Assembly (NCBI GenBank): GCA_018697195.1
Contig: JAGMWU010000039.1
Span: forward strand, 635,817 to 699,816
DNA: 64,000 bases
Source of the DNA: Certhia americana
Lineage: Eukaryota > Chordata > Aves > Passeriformes > Certhiidae
Direction: 5' to 3'
Position numbers and translations under genes: made by a program. A model generated the notes under the pieces. It searched no databases. It had not been told where the DNA came from and worked only from the letters and a program-made list of their open reading frames with translations. Positions 11,025 to 24,073 of the stretch are shown here, in pieces. Every line of letters begins with the position of its first letter. Positions within the stretch are counted from its first letter, which is position 1.

Positions 11025-14000
11025 TTACATGCTATCTTTTTAACTATTTTATTTTTAATTTCTCTCTGGAAGACGACCATTTATTATAAGAACAATTTAA
11101 CTGTAAAAAGAAAGATAACAGCCTGCATAACTGGATTTTAATTAAATGCATTTGGTTCTTGAAAGAGGTTTCATGTAAACTGTATTTATGCAGTTTTTAT
11201 TTTCATATATATTTGTGCATCCATACAAAATTTAAATATATAAATCTAATTGTTTGTAGTGAGAATGCTATTGCATAGAAGGTGAAGATTAGTTTAGCTA
11301 AGAAATTAAGCACCTCTACTACATACAGAGGTTTCAAGACCAAATTATTTCTTAGTTTGTTGCCTTCATCAAAAAGAAGTGTGTGAAATGTGGCCCTACT
11401 GAAGTCCATGGCAAATCTCCCACTGTCTTCAAAGGGATCTGTAGTTCACCCTGTGTATTTTCTCAAAGAGAGCTGCCAATAACATCTGCCAGCTGGAGAT
11501 CCAGCTAGATGTGGGTTAAGACAAAAGAAATGTGTGTCAGCATTTCATTGCATGACAAAGGGTGAAGGCTTTGGAAGTCTGCTGTGGCAGATTAGCACAC
11601 AAAATGTACTTTTTCCTTTAAAACCAAACAGGGGAAAACACTTGCCTGATATTTCTGTTTTTGTGCACCTTTGTAAGCATGGTCACATAAGGCACAGCTG
11701 TGAAGTGAGGGTCCCTCCTCTCAGCTGCCAGGTTTAATAATGTTTGTGGTCCCATTTCCCTTGAAATCTCACCCCTGCCCCCTCTGGAGATTGTGTGCAC
11801 ACTTTTCTGTTTTGTACTCTAATTTTCCAGGGCATGGCCCTGCTTCCTTCAGCTTGATATGTGGATCATCTCTGAGTGAGGCAGTTTGTGGTCCACAACC
11901 TCTTCAAAACCACTCCATGTACTTGCAGAAAATCAGCCTTACCTAGCCTCTCTCCTGGTCCTATTAAAAGTGATGTTACTTCACTTATCTCCAACCTTAT
12001 ACATCAAGGAAAGAAAATAATATATAACCTTAAGCTGGAGAAGCTGGCAGTGCAGTAAATGCGCTCTATCTAGAAAGGGCAACCTGTCACACCCAGGTTG
12101 GCAGTCTGGATTTGAAAGGTCTCTCCTGTATGTTCGTGGATAATACTGATGTTGACTTCTGTATATTTTCACTTCAGTCTCTTTAAAATTCCACACATGG
12201 ATAAGAATAGCTTTATAATATTATTTTTCAAATTAACAGGCTGCACATGGGTAGGAAAAATTGGAAAGTGTAAAGTCTGTATTCCTATGGGCCATGAATT
12301 AAAAATGAAAACCACAGGTGGTTTGGGTTTTCTCCTCCTAAATCAAAACATGATGACTGAGGCTTAGCCAAAACCAAAATATGGCTGCCCATGGCCATTT
12401 TTTAATAAAAGTCCCTCAGATTTGTTATACATTCCACTGAAAATCTTTAGTATTAGCATGTTGGTCACCGGAAGTGTCTTGCCCAGAATGAAATTCCTCA
12501 TTTTACTGGTTTTAAACTTTTTTTTTTTTTTTTTTTTTTGCTTAATATTCCTAGCATTTTTCAAAAGCTGTACTTTCTTTTTGAATAGGATATATCTCTG
12601 AGATTGCCTTCTGCATTACATCCTGATATTCCTTTAAGAGAGAAATCTTTGTTTTGGCTTCTAATAAACATTGTATTATGATACCCTAAGAACCTTGAAG
12701 TCATGCAGTTAAAGCATTACAATGATAAGAATTCATTCTTTTTATCTTCTCTTTATGCTATCAAACGATGTTTTGCTTAGTTCATTCTGTCAAATATTTA
12801 ATAAGATTAATCATTTTCTGACCCTGGAAACTCAAGCACTTCAATGCTTTGAAAAAGTGATCGGGCTTATAAATGGAAAAGATTTACATTGTTTGCCATG
12901 TCCAAGAAGATAGAGATCTATGCAGCTACAAATAGTCAAGCTATTTCTCATCATTATGAATAGTAAACTGTAGGCCTTAGAGGGTCAGAGAAAGGCAAGT
13001 GTTGACTTATTTAATCATGTTTCAACATAAAAAATTAATCAAGAATTAACTAAGTAATAATCCTGCTTAAGCTAGTAAAAAAAAAAAAAAAATTGCTAGG
13101 GCTATTGGAACAATTCCCTGTAGGAAAAAAGCTTTGTGCATATTCCCCCCTTTCACTTCATAATTTCCACTTATTTATTTTATTAACACATTATTTAAAA
13201 ACTCCTAGGAACAGACTTATAGAAGACTTTGGAAGCTTCTTTTTGAATTTTTCTCAAAAATCGTTAAGTGTCTAAAAATTGCCCAAGAAAGTAAATGACA
13301 TCCAAACCATAAATGAACGAGAAGCCTGAAAGTTGGAAACTGGCAGCATTTACAAGATGACTGCCTTTTTTAGGTTTATTCAGTAATAGAAACTGAGTAA
13401 GAAAAATATAAGCATCTTTCTTCAGAGAAGTGCCAAACATCCACTGCTCAGAGCAGTGAAGATGAGAATTGCAAGTGCTCGGGGTAATTACCCCTTGATC
13501 ATAAGTGTGGGGCTTTGACATTAGACACACAGACTTGGGTTTTTTTTATGGGGTTTTCTTTTTGTTATAATATTATTTACCTAAATGTTGTTAGAAGGCT
13601 GTCATTTTCCTAGAGGCTAAATTCCTAAAGAGCAAATTTTACCTGGAGAATTCAAGACCATTTGGATCCCTGTGTCTGTTTAAGTGTTTTAGGCCCTCCT
13701 AAATCTTCCCCTACTGATCTCACATCCCTGTTGATTACACTGTATTTTTCCAGCAGTTCTAATTACTTCTAAATCAGCCAGTCTAAGACAACCTCAGGTA
13801 TACCAATAACACAAAAAGATTTCTGCATGCTGTAATTTCTAAATTTTTCAACCACCTTCTCTGCCTTCGTGATCGGTGGCAGGGCTGCCAATCTAACCTA
13901 TCACCAAAAAATATTCCTGTAGCTTTGGCTTAAACTCTAAACACAGCCAGCTCAAAAACATGAGCTATATATCAATTTTGTTCCACTGCCTGACAGCAAA

Positions 14001-16663
14001 TTAAAAGAAAAAATCAGTATCTGCTATTTTTGTAGTGAGAGTAAGACCTGGTTTTTATACATTAGGTGCTGCTTTGGAGCTTCTTCTTAGATGCCACATA
14101 GGAGAGAGGAAGTAAGGGAAAACTTCTAATTGCTCATTGTTATAACTTCCCATAGCAATGCAAAAGAGGTGTTGGCCTTCTGCAAGTGCTTTGTTTGTAT
14201 CGAAAGCTCTGACCTCAGCCATCAGTGAGAAAGTTCCAAGACTTGTAGATAGAAAGGAAACATTTTGCCTGTGGTGGAGGCAATGACAAAATATTTTTTA
14301 ACATTCTTTTCAGGATTTAAAATCAATAAATTCTGCCAAACTTGAGCCTTCAAGTCTCCTTTGCTTTTTAAAAATTAAAGGAACTTCCAGCAGGAAGAGA
14401 TAGGCATAGAAAACGGACTTTACTTTCTAATAAATAATTTAAAAAAGCAGCAAAAATGCCCTACCATTTTTTAGATTTTATTTTAAACCACAGTAATTTT
14501 TAAGGAAATGTGCCTGAAAAAAAGAGAATCAGCAGAGTCATGAGGATTAATGATAAACTTCACTGTTAGAGTAAGAAGTGAGATTTTCAAAATACTGAGT
14601 TGAGTTCTTTTTATTTACTTCTGGTAATTGAATGCTTAGGTATCAAAACTGACATCAACTGTTTCTCTCTCACATAAAGACAAAAGCCTTTGTTTTAAAA
14701 GAGCTGGAGTTTCATGAGCTGAGACTTTAGAAACTGTCAACTAATGAGAATCATTGACATCATGGGAAGTGACAACACTGTATACTTTGATTTAAAAACA
14801 TCCTGTCACTTAAAAATGTAATGAAATTTTCAAGATATTTGAAAGTTCTCTAACTTTTTGTCTAGTGTCTGTTAGAGAATAAGAAAATATTTTAATATAT
14901 AAGATTTGATTGACTGAGTGTGTTGATAGATGATGTTGGAGGTTTATGTGACTATATGTGGATTGTATAATTTTGTGGTTTAACTCTACTGTATATCTAC
15001 TAACATATGTATTTTTATGTAGTGAGTAATACTGTAACATATGTTCATGTTTTAGTACTTTGGAGACAGTTCAAGTGAAAAGGAAATAGGATTTTACATC
15101 TCCTGGATGTTTATTTTGACCTTTACATGTTCTTCAACAAACCTGAGAAATTGCAGCTAGTGGGCAGTAGCAGTTGTGTGAGTGATGAACTGTCTTGTTT
15201 CTATATTTTACAATAATCAGGATTTAGTTTCCAGTGTAATGGTGTTACAGGCAATTATCCTGATATCCTGTATATGCTGATGTTTTCTGGACATGGTTAA
15301 AACCTGGCCCACACCCATTCCCACACTACCCTTGGCTACAGAGCAGGTTCAGGGACTTGCTCCTGGGGCAGGACCAGTAGGGGCACCAATTTACCTGTCA
15401 TGGATAGCTGGCCAAGGAGTTTTAAAGCCTCTTCTCCATCCTCAAGGCGTCAGACAAGATACCTGGTCTCCTATGTCTCATCCAAGCTCCAAAGATGCCC
15501 GGATCTAGGAACTTGCTGTCTCTAGTACTTCAATAGAGGAAACACAGGTCAAGTGGGCTATGACATCAGTAAACCTCTTTTCCTGGGAATTTTTGATGGA
15601 AGTGATAAGGGTAAAGGAAGACCTTCCTTGACAGCAAAGTCATTTGCTTACTGAAAAGCATATTAGAAGATTAAAACCACAGCAATCTATGCTCTAAATA
15701 AACCCTCAGGCTTTCCTTGCAGACAGTGGTGAGTTCCACTGTAGGGACAGCTCTCTCTTGAAAATGAAGGAAGAATGTTCATTCAATGTTTTCTCTTGCT
15801 GCTGCCAGCTCCCTCCCTTGTCTTATGCCCAGCACCTCAAAGCTTGTAGCTGTGCAGAGAAATGTTTGATGCTATCAAGTAAATATCATCAGGACAGGGG
15901 TGTGCACTAATGTTATTGTGCTTCCTTATCCTTTTCAAGCAATCCATGATATCTTCCATCATGGTCCCTTAAATTTGTCATTAATTTCCTTTTCTTTCTA
16001 GGCCTCTCTTTTGATTTAACCCCATGTGCACATATGTGTTATGAGACAATGCAGGTTAAAATGGGTTAAATTGAGATGTATGTAGTATTTATTTTTTGTA
16101 TATGTATATTCCATTGACTCCATGCAGCCTTCAGTGTGCAATTTGATTGACATTCACTTTTACAGTCAATTGAGCTGTACTGGTTTCCACTTGCAAAGTA
16201 AACAGCTGCTATTGCTATCTAGTTCAGGCTTTGGACAAACATTCTAGCATATAAATAATTTTTGATTAATTTTTTACTTCAGCTTTAACTTTTAATTAAT
16301 GTCATCACATTTTACAAGAAAGACAACAGCCTTAAAAAAACTCCAGTCCAATGACAACATAATGAAATATTGATCTCAATGAACAAATTTGTATCAATGT
16401 TCAACTCAAAAAAGTGTGGTTTTTATATCTCTTGTTCTGATCATTAATGACATTGCTAACACTCTCCTGATAGAAAAAGCACTTTTTTGATTTTTCTAGC
16501 ATGAAGGGAGTATACAGGGCAACGTCTTGGATAGCACAATGGAGAAAGGGTTTACCACAAGAAAACAGAAGACTTGCTGTTCCTTCAAAGTTCAGATCAA
16601 TCTGTTTAATCATTTGCTGCACAGTGGAAGTTGCAATACTGATTAATTGATTACTTGTTCCAC
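11025..16663. other. Non-coding unique sequence, no gene seen
   Basis: Strongly AT-rich with frequent stops in all frames. It holds a 22-base T run (12518-12539) and an A run near 13079-13091. I see no recognisable exon, interspersed repeat or RNA gene. The segment around 15293-15510 is less AT-rich than its neighbours and has a 71-codon open frame without recognisable similarity. Confidence 0.65.
12518..12539. repeat. Poly(T) run of 22
   Basis: An uninterrupted T homopolymer. Read on the minus strand it is an A run, but no polyadenylation signal lies at the right distance, so I treat it as a simple repeat. Confidence 0.9.
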
Positions 16664-16701
16664 ATATTCCTATCTGACATGGATATTCCTATCTGACTTG
16701 G
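16664..16701. repeat. Two-copy tandem duplication, period 19
   Basis: The unit ATATTCCTATCTGACATGG at 16664-16682 is followed directly by a second copy at 16683-16701 with one difference (A to T at the sixteenth position). A recent small tandem duplication. Confidence 0.9.
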
Positions 16702-19329
16702 ATTTCCACAGCTGATTCCCTTAGAATAACTAAAATTGTCAGGACTTGGGGGACCGTTCTCCTGCTGTGGAAATCATCTTCTCACATGCATTAGGAGCTG
16801 CAATTTAACAAACATAGCAACTTTTTTGCTTTTGGCCTAGGATTCTCCTTATTCCTACGACATATTAAGGAAGGATTAAAGCACTTCTTTACATCCTGTA
16901 ATTAAAATTAAGCTAGTTGGCTGGTTTTCACTTAGTTTTGTGATGCTTTTCTGCTTAATGTTAGTGTGGTTCACAGGAAAGAAATTACTCACAGGTAGCA
17001 ATGTAACCATATCTACAGTGCCAGTGTTTTCCAGCATTGCTGTAACAGCCTGCGCCCGGAGGAGGGGCTGAGTGATGTACCTGTGTCTGCAAAAGCCCTT
17101 CTGCTTTTGGATTTGTTGTAGGAAAGTTGCACTTCAACAGCTGGTGATTATATTTTTCAGGGTGGATGGGAAGAAACTGTCCCTGCAAACATTAATTATA
17201 TCATTGCAAGTAGTATCCACCCTATAGTAATACAAACCTGAATGTTGTATTCTCAACCTGGCGTTAGGGAAACACAGAAAGCAGATGAGAAGTTGAAAAG
17301 TATTTTTTGTGATACAGTGGAAAAAATAGAGGGAATAGCTATCTGAAGTAATCCTTATTTTAATTGTTCCCTCCACCCCCCATTTAATCTTTGATTTACC
17401 ATTACTTACCAGTAAGAGGAATTCAAGTCTTCTTTTGTTGAAGTACTACTTCTGCTTTGTGCTCTGGAAGCTGTGCAGATCGTTCTCTGCAAAAATACAG
17501 GAAACATCAAACTGGATGAGGAAAAAAAGCAAATGTAGGCTTTCTTCTGACACTCTGCTCAAAATGGTACAGTACTATAGGGTTCTGTCCATGACAACAA
17601 ATACAGACGTAGCAGAAATCAACAGAATTGATGATATTTGTTAATTCTTTCTTTCTTCCTTCCAAGAGGACTTCCTTTGTAGATCACAGTATCTAGTGTC
17701 ATGAGAAAATCAAACCTTTTCATACAGTAAGGACTGCAATTCAAGTAGTATAAATAAAGAAGAGAAATTATTCTTTTCCCTTGAAGAGAAATTATCCATA
17801 AAAGATTTCTTAAATATATCAGCCTTTGAGAAGATTTGCTTTCTCAGGTGCAGGTTATGATGCTCATGAGCCATGATCCCTGTGCCCTGTGTGAAGGTGG
17901 GAAGACTTCTCTAACCTTCTCACAGGTTGTCCTTAACTGCTTTTGGGGAGTGCAGTCATCCTGTCCTCACATCCTGTCCTCACATCCTGTCCTCACTGTG
18001 ATGAGAAAAGCTTCAGAGCCTTCATTAAACAAACATGGTGACCTATTAGTGTTACTATTTTCCCATCCACACATCTCTTGTTTTATCTGCTGTAGGTCAC
18101 CCAAAGATAATCCTGGGCTCGTGACAGCTCTTGTCTTCACCTGTCCAACCCCAGCCTCTTCTCTAACATGCAGTTTCCAGGGCAACCACAAAATCCTCTG
18201 TCTATCCTTCAGATTCATCATCTAGGTTCACATTGCTTCCAGGATCAGTTCAGGGAAGGACTTAAGGTCTATCAAGTCCCCCATGCTGCCTGGCCCTTGC
18301 AGGCTACAGGGAAAGAGGAGCATTCCTCAAAGCCTTGGAATTCCTCAAAGCCAGTGCTGTGATTGAGGAATCTCTCACTATGCCTGAGCACCAGCTCACC
18401 TTGACTTTTTTCACTAGGAAAGCAGAATCACCAATGGGATAAGCCCAGGTTAGGGATGACCCCAGGGACACCCCTGTAGTGTTGGTATTTGCTAAATCCC
18501 ACCTGGCACTGTCCTCATAAAATACTTGTGAAGGACAAGAGACAGCACAGCTAGCACTAAACCAGCAGTAGGATATGCAGTATTATAAGGCTGAACAGCA
18601 AATGCATCACTGGAGTCTTTCAGAGGTTTGCAGAATTTTCAACTTCTCTTTCTTTAACTCCTTGTCTTTCCCAGCATGGGTGTGTTTTGCACTTGGATCG
18701 TATTGATCCTGCCTGAAGGCTGGGAAGAAATCATGCACCCTGGCTGAGAGATGATGTGACAGTAGTAAAGAAATGAACAATTTCTCTTCTCCCTACCAGG
18801 GGGAAATATGTATTTTCTCATGCCTTAGTGTGCAACAAATGAAAACCTGGGTTAAGAATTGGATAGCTCTGGGAGAGTAATTTTGTGGAGAAACATTGCA
18901 TCATAAATGTCAAAAATACTCTTACAGGAAGATAGGTCAAAAAACCTTAATTAAAAAATGTATTGTTTCTCAGGAGATGCTGAACAAGGAACTGGGATTA
19001 CTATCAATGAACACCCCCTTTAGGGCTTGCTCAGGTGGGTGGGTGTGAGAGCAGGTGATCCTTGTTTCTGTCTCCACATCGCCTGGAAAGGATGTAAGTG
19101 TGTTATGGCCAAGACCAAGACCATCCATGAAGGAGAGCCTGTCATCTTGTTGTCTTATACACTGTCCACAGTTTTGATGTAGGGGAGAAAAAAAGCCCAG
19201 CCTTTTTTCTTCATGAAGACGTGAATTGTTCTCAGTACCAGAGCTGCATGAGGTCTTTCATAAAGTAGAAGTAAGAAAGAGTTAAAAAAAAGGTAAAAGT
19301 TCCTGACTGTGGTGTGAAAGAAAGGATTT
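16702..19329. other. Non-coding unique sequence, no gene seen
   Basis: No gene or known interspersed repeat recognised. A 129-codon plus-strand frame (17836-18225) and an 84-codon frame on the other strand (17967-18221) overlap a 13-base tandem repeat and show no domain. A 13-base direct duplication (ATTCCTCAAAGCC) occurs at about 18322 and 18341. Confidence 0.6.
17957..17995. repeat. Three-copy 13-bp tandem repeat
   Basis: The unit CATCCTGTCCTCA is repeated three times without change (17957-17969, 17970-17982, 17983-17995). Perfect identity suggests recent expansion and possible copy-number polymorphism. Confidence 0.95.
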
Positions 19330-19431
19330 CAGGTGACCTTGCCCCGATAAGTCACAGTTGTACTAATTGCTAAAGAAGAGGAACATCCTTGCTCTTGGTG
19401 GGTCACAGCTGTGACTGACAAAGATAGGTGT

Positions 19432-19440
19432 GATAAAAGG
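19432..19440 (+). promoter_or_regulatory. TATA-like element of the probable LTR
   Basis: GATAAAAGG sits just upstream of a GA-rich leader, where an LTR promoter would place its TATA box. The first base departs from TATAAAAG. Activity is unknown. Confidence 0.35.
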
Positions 19441-19632
19441 GGTGTGTTGGCTGGTCAGAGGTGTGTAGGATCCTTTTGAGGAAGAGGACCTGGACAATGA
19501 GAGCCTTGAAGAGGTAGAGGAGTCCTGAAGGAGAAGGGAATATCCAGAGAGACACAAAGAAGAATGAAACAAGGAAGAGAGTTACTGGTGGCAGTGGCTC
19601 TGCTTTGAGGTCAGTCTGGGTCTGGTGGAGTT

Positions 19633-19795
19633 AGAGCCTGCTGATGGAGCCTGCAGTCATAGTCAAGCCAGCTAAGGCCTATGATCAGAGTCTGCAAACT
19701 AATATTTGCAGATACAGTACAGCATGGGATAGCCAGCAGTCAGAGTCTGCAATTGCACCCTACAGAGGGAGCCTGCTGTAATCAGAGTCAGGATG
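19633..19795. repeat. Degenerate tandem array (AGAGTCTGCA-type)
   Basis: The motif AGAGYCTGCA, or the close form GAGCCTGCTG, recurs at about 19633, 19648, 19687, 19742, 19768 and 19784 with irregular spacing. This resembles the variable-number segment of some bird LTRs and supports the LTR call for the surrounding interval. Confidence 0.6.
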
Positions 19796-19900
19796 GCCAA
19801 GCTGTAAGGAAGGATAAATTTGGAACCTTTTCACGTTGCTAAATGTCTGTGTCTTGGCTCATTTCTACCCCTAATGAGGTCTACTTCAACACCTGACTTG

Positions 19901-21038
19901 AAGAGTCAGTGATGTGAGGTCCAGTCTTGCACTGGAAGGCAGCCTCCATGCATGAGGTCCCCACCTGTCCCCTCTATAGGAGTCGACTTTGGCTGGTGAG
20001 TAACCAAGGAACCAAACCAAAGCACAAAGCAAGTACCAAAGCTTGTAAGAAATTGCTTTGAAGCAGAAGTTAACAGGGACACTTAGAAAACAGGCAAGAT
20101 TTGCTTTCCTCTGCAGGAGGAGGCAGAAACAGCAGAGCTGTGTGGTTTCCCTGAGTGACAATAACTGCAATTAATGGGCAGGATGCTGCCTGTGTGGGTG
20201 ACACTGTGCTGTAGTGCTGGGGAGGAGGATGCTCCCACCTTTCAAACAATTCTTTGTAGGAATGGAGAGCAATTAAGTGTCTCACAGTGAAGGAAGCTAA
20301 GTGACAACAACGTGTATAGCTAGGAAGTTGTTCTTTCATAGAAGAAAAACAATTTTTTACAACCAGTGACCTGGCATCAGGATTTTGAACTGTCTGCTTC
20401 TGTGATCAATGACCTTTCCATGATCATCTCTTAGAGAAGGACATGGTAGCAGGATTGGAGACCTCCTCACTGCCAGAGCTGAGGGCGGATGGAGCATCCT
20501 GGGAAATCAAAGGCAGTGCCTGCAGGGGCTGGGGGAGGTCATGGCACAGCACTGCTGCCCTAAAACTACAGCAGTCCTCCTCAAAAGCACCTGAGGTGGC
20601 TGAGAGAGCTCCATAGCCCTGGAGATCTCAGAGTACACCCCACTCCTGAGGGCCACACTCACAGTCAGCTGCAGATGTGAATCTGTTTCAAAAAGATTAA
20701 AGATATTAATTAATGTAATTATCCCTTTTAATGTAGGCAGACATGAATACAGACTCCTCTGAGCCAGAAATATTGTTGTGGAAGTGATCTCTTTGCTCAG
20801 TGGTGGATTTTTGATGTAAGGTTTGTAAACTTCCCCTTCCCAGCACCATGACTCTCAGCATGGTGACCATGCTCTCCAAACCACAGGGCTCAGTGGTGCA
20901 AAGGCAGCAGCAATGTGTGAGACGATCTCCTGGACGTTATCAAAAACAAATGGCTTCTTTTGCCACTTCCTGGTGAAAACAATCAGTCTAGCAGACGTTA
21001 GGTGGAAGCTCTAGCAAGGAGAGTAAGGAAAGAAAATC
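19901..21038. other. Non-coding sequence, nothing recognised
   Basis: Less AT-rich around 20440-20680, where GC-richer text carries no clear open frame or splice pattern. Short open frames on both strands overlap and lack domains. No known repeat recognised. Confidence 0.6.
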
Positions 21039-21840
21039 TTTTTTTTTTTTGTATTGGTATCTTTAATCTTGTGTAGCTGGAGTATGTAGGTCACCAGAAG
21101 CTGAGCTTCCATAAAAGGAACAAAGCATTAGGCATAAGCATATAATTTTAAGGAAAAAAAATACATATAAGTAGGTAGACCATAAGATCTTCCATCTTGG
21201 CTCAAAGTAAAGGTCAATCTATCTCCAGTCTTGTAAGGATGCTGGCACACACAAAGTGATAATTTCCACACTATGGTTTGCAATTTAGTTGAATTTGTCC
21301 CTTCAGCTTTTTCAGGATGAGTACCATTTTTCTTAATAGGACACTTTTCACTTTCGCAAAATTAAAAAAAGAGCCACCTTCTACAGATCCAGTTGGTGTC
21401 AGGTCCTTCAATTCATTTCTCTTCAGCTTTGGTTTGGGAGCCTGCGTGACTGACTCTACAAAGACGAGTTTCAAATAAAAATAATTCATGTAACATTTCT
21501 GAGAGTTTATTGTCATCAAGAACTTTTCTTCTCTCAGATCTGGGATTCACCCCACTGACTTTCTGACAGACTTCCTGCTCCTGAAACATTTGAAAAAGGT
21601 TTTATTATTAACTTTTATTCCTTTAATGAGTTCCTTTAATAAGTTGCTCCTCACTAAATTGGCAGACCTTCCTGGGTTTAACATTTAACCTGTCAGGATT
21701 TATGTGACTTTCCTTTTTGGGATGGGATCTGTCTTTTCTGAGGCCATTTTTACCTGTAGCCACCTTTCCTCTTCCAGTGAGGAAAGGAACTAAAGGAACT
21801 TGACTATGAAGCCAGGTACAGCTTGGGTACACCAACCTCA
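21039..21840 (-). pseudogene. Candidate decayed, poly(A)-ended retrocopy, source unknown
   Basis: Read on the minus strand this interval has coding-like stretches broken by stops: about 21835-21623 (lysine- and arginine-rich, with NPDRLNVKPRKVCQFSEEQL) and 21519-21271 (with VTQAPKPKLKRNELKDLTPT). They are followed about 200 bases later by ATTAAA (minus strand of 21062-21067) and, 11 bases beyond, by a 12-base A run (21050-21039). A polyadenylation signal at that spacing before an A run is what a reverse-transcribed mRNA would leave. I do not recognise the protein. No convincing flanking duplication was found at the expected ends, and the A run may be chance. Bird genomes contain few processed pseudogenes because CR1 does not readily copy polyadenylated mRNA, which lowers the prior. 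Alternatives are an old LINE or retroviral fragment, or random open frames. Confidence 0.25.
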
Positions 21841-21933
21841 GATGGCAGCCACTGTTCCCTCACCCACCTGAAATTCTTCTCATCTCATGTGTCATTCAGA
21901 AAGCTGAAAATGAGCCAACCATGTCTGAATTTC

Positions 21934-21954
21934 TTTTTTTTTTTTTTTTTTTTT
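21934..21954. repeat. Poly(T) run of 21
   Basis: Uninterrupted T homopolymer with no polyadenylation signal at the right place on the complementary strand. Simple repeat. Confidence 0.9.
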
Positions 21955-23890
21955 GTATATAATACTATCATGATTAAAAAATGGTTGGGATTTTGCATGC
22001 TGAGTTTCAGTGTGGAGTGAGTTTTTATGACTGAGTTGTAAACCCCCTAAAATATGGTTTTATAATGGAAATGCTGACACAACCTTTATACATCTCCAGC
22101 CATAATTCTAGATGATGTAAAATACCTTATATAGAAAGCCAAGATAAGTGGATTTCTGCTATAAAGAGTGAGGAGAAGATGAGAAGTACACCTTTTAGCT
22201 AAGTATTTCATTCTTTGTTTTAATTTTGAGCAAAGAACAAATCATATATCCATGAGGGCAGGTTTTTATAGTCATACTTCATGTTTGTGTAAGACTAAAT
22301 TATGTTTTTAATCTTTCTAGCTACCTAAAGTAATTCTTCCAGGAATATCACTGTTTCCCAAGGCAAAAATCAGACTTATGCCTGCTATTGATAAATAGGC
22401 ATTTTCAAAGGAATTTTATTAAAAAACTGGAGGATATCACTGGAAATACAAAGGAGTGTTTTCAAATAATACAGCACTCAGAGGAAAGTGTGTTAGAAGT
22501 AACAGACTGGATATAATTGAAACTGACCTCATAAAATCTACAATGTATTTTTGTGATGCTTCTTTTCAAGGTCATTTCAGGACAACTGAGGATATGGGAA
22601 GTAATGATACTCATCACCAAACAACACAGAGTTTATTTCAGCTATAGATCCAAAACTCTGGATATTTACTTAATGGTTATGTGCAATATCAGAATCTCTT
22701 CAGTTGGAAAATCACCATGATAACAATAGAAAATATCAGAACAGGTTGCTCTTGTGATTTTCTGTACCTTGTTCTTATTTCAAAGTAGATTTTTTTCTAA
22801 AAACAATGCTTCAGTTACATATTTCAGTTTGTTTTCTTCTTTATGTGATCTTTCATTTAAAGTCATAAGGATAGGAAAGGCAAAATGGAAATTTTTAGGA
22901 TTTTGGTGATGTGATGCACAAGTTAAATTTCAGACCTTGGATTGAATTGTACTTCTACATGGACCATCCTCACAGTTTTGGGGGTTGTTCAAGAACACAC
23001 TGAAAAAAATCTCTTTTCACTTAAAACCATTCAGTTGTAAATATATAAAATATTTTAATAGCAACCTATACATTGATTTACTTGGTCAGATTTGTGCCTC
23101 ACTGACCTTTTCATGAATGCAGCTTTTCATTGCTATTTGAGAGCAGAACCAGCTGTGAAATATTGACCATCCTTATCTTCCTGACACCATGGTTTCTGTC
23201 ATCAGCTGGGCAGAATTCACATCCTCTGCATCACAGAAGAGTCTGGGCTGCTGATCCAGCCTCCACTGGGCAGGAGTTTTGTAGAGCATTTTGCACTCTG
23301 CCTCAAAGGATCTTGCTGAAATAAAGGAGAGACTTCAAACTTGAGGCAGCTGAGCATTTGTTTGCCTTGGCCTGATCAGGTCGTCCTCAACTGCAGTGAT
23401 AAAAACACAGGCAGGCTTTAGAGAGGAAGAAATGGAGGCACAGGGAGATTATGTCACTGCCTCCAGACTGTGCAGGAAATCTGTGGTGGGGCCAAAGAAT
23501 AGGACTGGGGTGCTCGGCTTCTGCACCTCAACCACAAGGCCTTTTCTTTCTTCCTCATATTTCAAGCCACCAATGATGTCACTGCCACAGTGGGTAAAAA
23601 AACCAAAAAGTGCTGCACTGTGCTTATCAGCCTCTCTCTGGTGCAGACTGGAGACCAAATACTTCTCCACAGATGTTCAGCTAACCTCTGAAAATTTAAT
23701 TGAGGTCTGTTTATGTTGACTGCAACCATGATTATTTGCTTAAAGAAAGATACATAAAAGAAAATGTTCATTCAATTTAGAACAAACTATTTTCTTCTTT
23801 GCATGAAATTTCATTTCTTAGATTTTGCAGCAAACAGATGCCAATACAAAAGTAGGGTTTTTTTCTTGGTTTCAGCATACACTTTTTTCA
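21955..23890. other. Non-coding unique sequence, no gene seen
   Basis: AT-rich to about 23100, then moderately GC-richer to 23700 with opposed 107-codon (23396-23719, plus) and 73-codon (23449-23670, minus) frames that resemble nothing known. No recognised repeat up to the LTR. Confidence 0.6.
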
Positions 23891-24067
23891 TGGGTTGATG
23901 TTGTCTGGACACAAGGCACCCACCAAAGCCACTTGCTCCCGCTCCTCTGCAGTGTTATATATCTCAAAATATAACAAAGGGCTCATGGGTTGAGATAAGG
24001 ACCAGGAGAGATTGCTCCTCAAATACATCAAGAGCAAAACAGGCTCAACTTAGAAAAATAAGGTGAA

Positions 24068-24073
24068 TTTTAT
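24068..24073 (-). terminator. Polyadenylation signal AATAAA of the LTR
   Basis: AATAAA on the minus strand, in the 3' part of the LTR in sense orientation, where the retroviral R region would be processed. It is the canonical hexamer and could end transcripts entering from the right on the minus strand. Confidence 0.6.

Larger units (their letters stand above)
19330..19900 (+). mobile_element. Probable solo LTR of an avian endogenous retrovirus
   Basis: The stretch has the order of parts expected of a bird retroviral LTR read on the plus strand. These are a TATA-like GATAAAAGG (19432-19440), a GA-rich leader beginning shortly downstream (GAGGAAGAGGACCTGGACAA at about 19478), a central degenerate tandem array built on AGAGTCTGCA and GAGCCTGCTG (about 19633-19795), and a pyrimidine-richer end (TTTTCACGTTGCTAAATGTC near 19829). 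I recall bird LTRs with this same arrangement and tandem motif but cannot name the family. No gag, pol or env sequence is attached, so it would be a solo LTR. The boundaries are approximate: I could not fix the terminal TG and CA or a target-site duplication. It could instead be an unrelated decayed repeat. Confidence 0.5.

Noticed and set aside
12080..12103. Small hairpin CAACCTG/CAGGTTG
   Set aside because: Seven-base arms are expected by chance many times in 64 kb.
12518..12539. T22 run as a minus-strand retrocopy tail
   Set aside because: No AATAAA or ATTAAA at the right distance on the minus strand.
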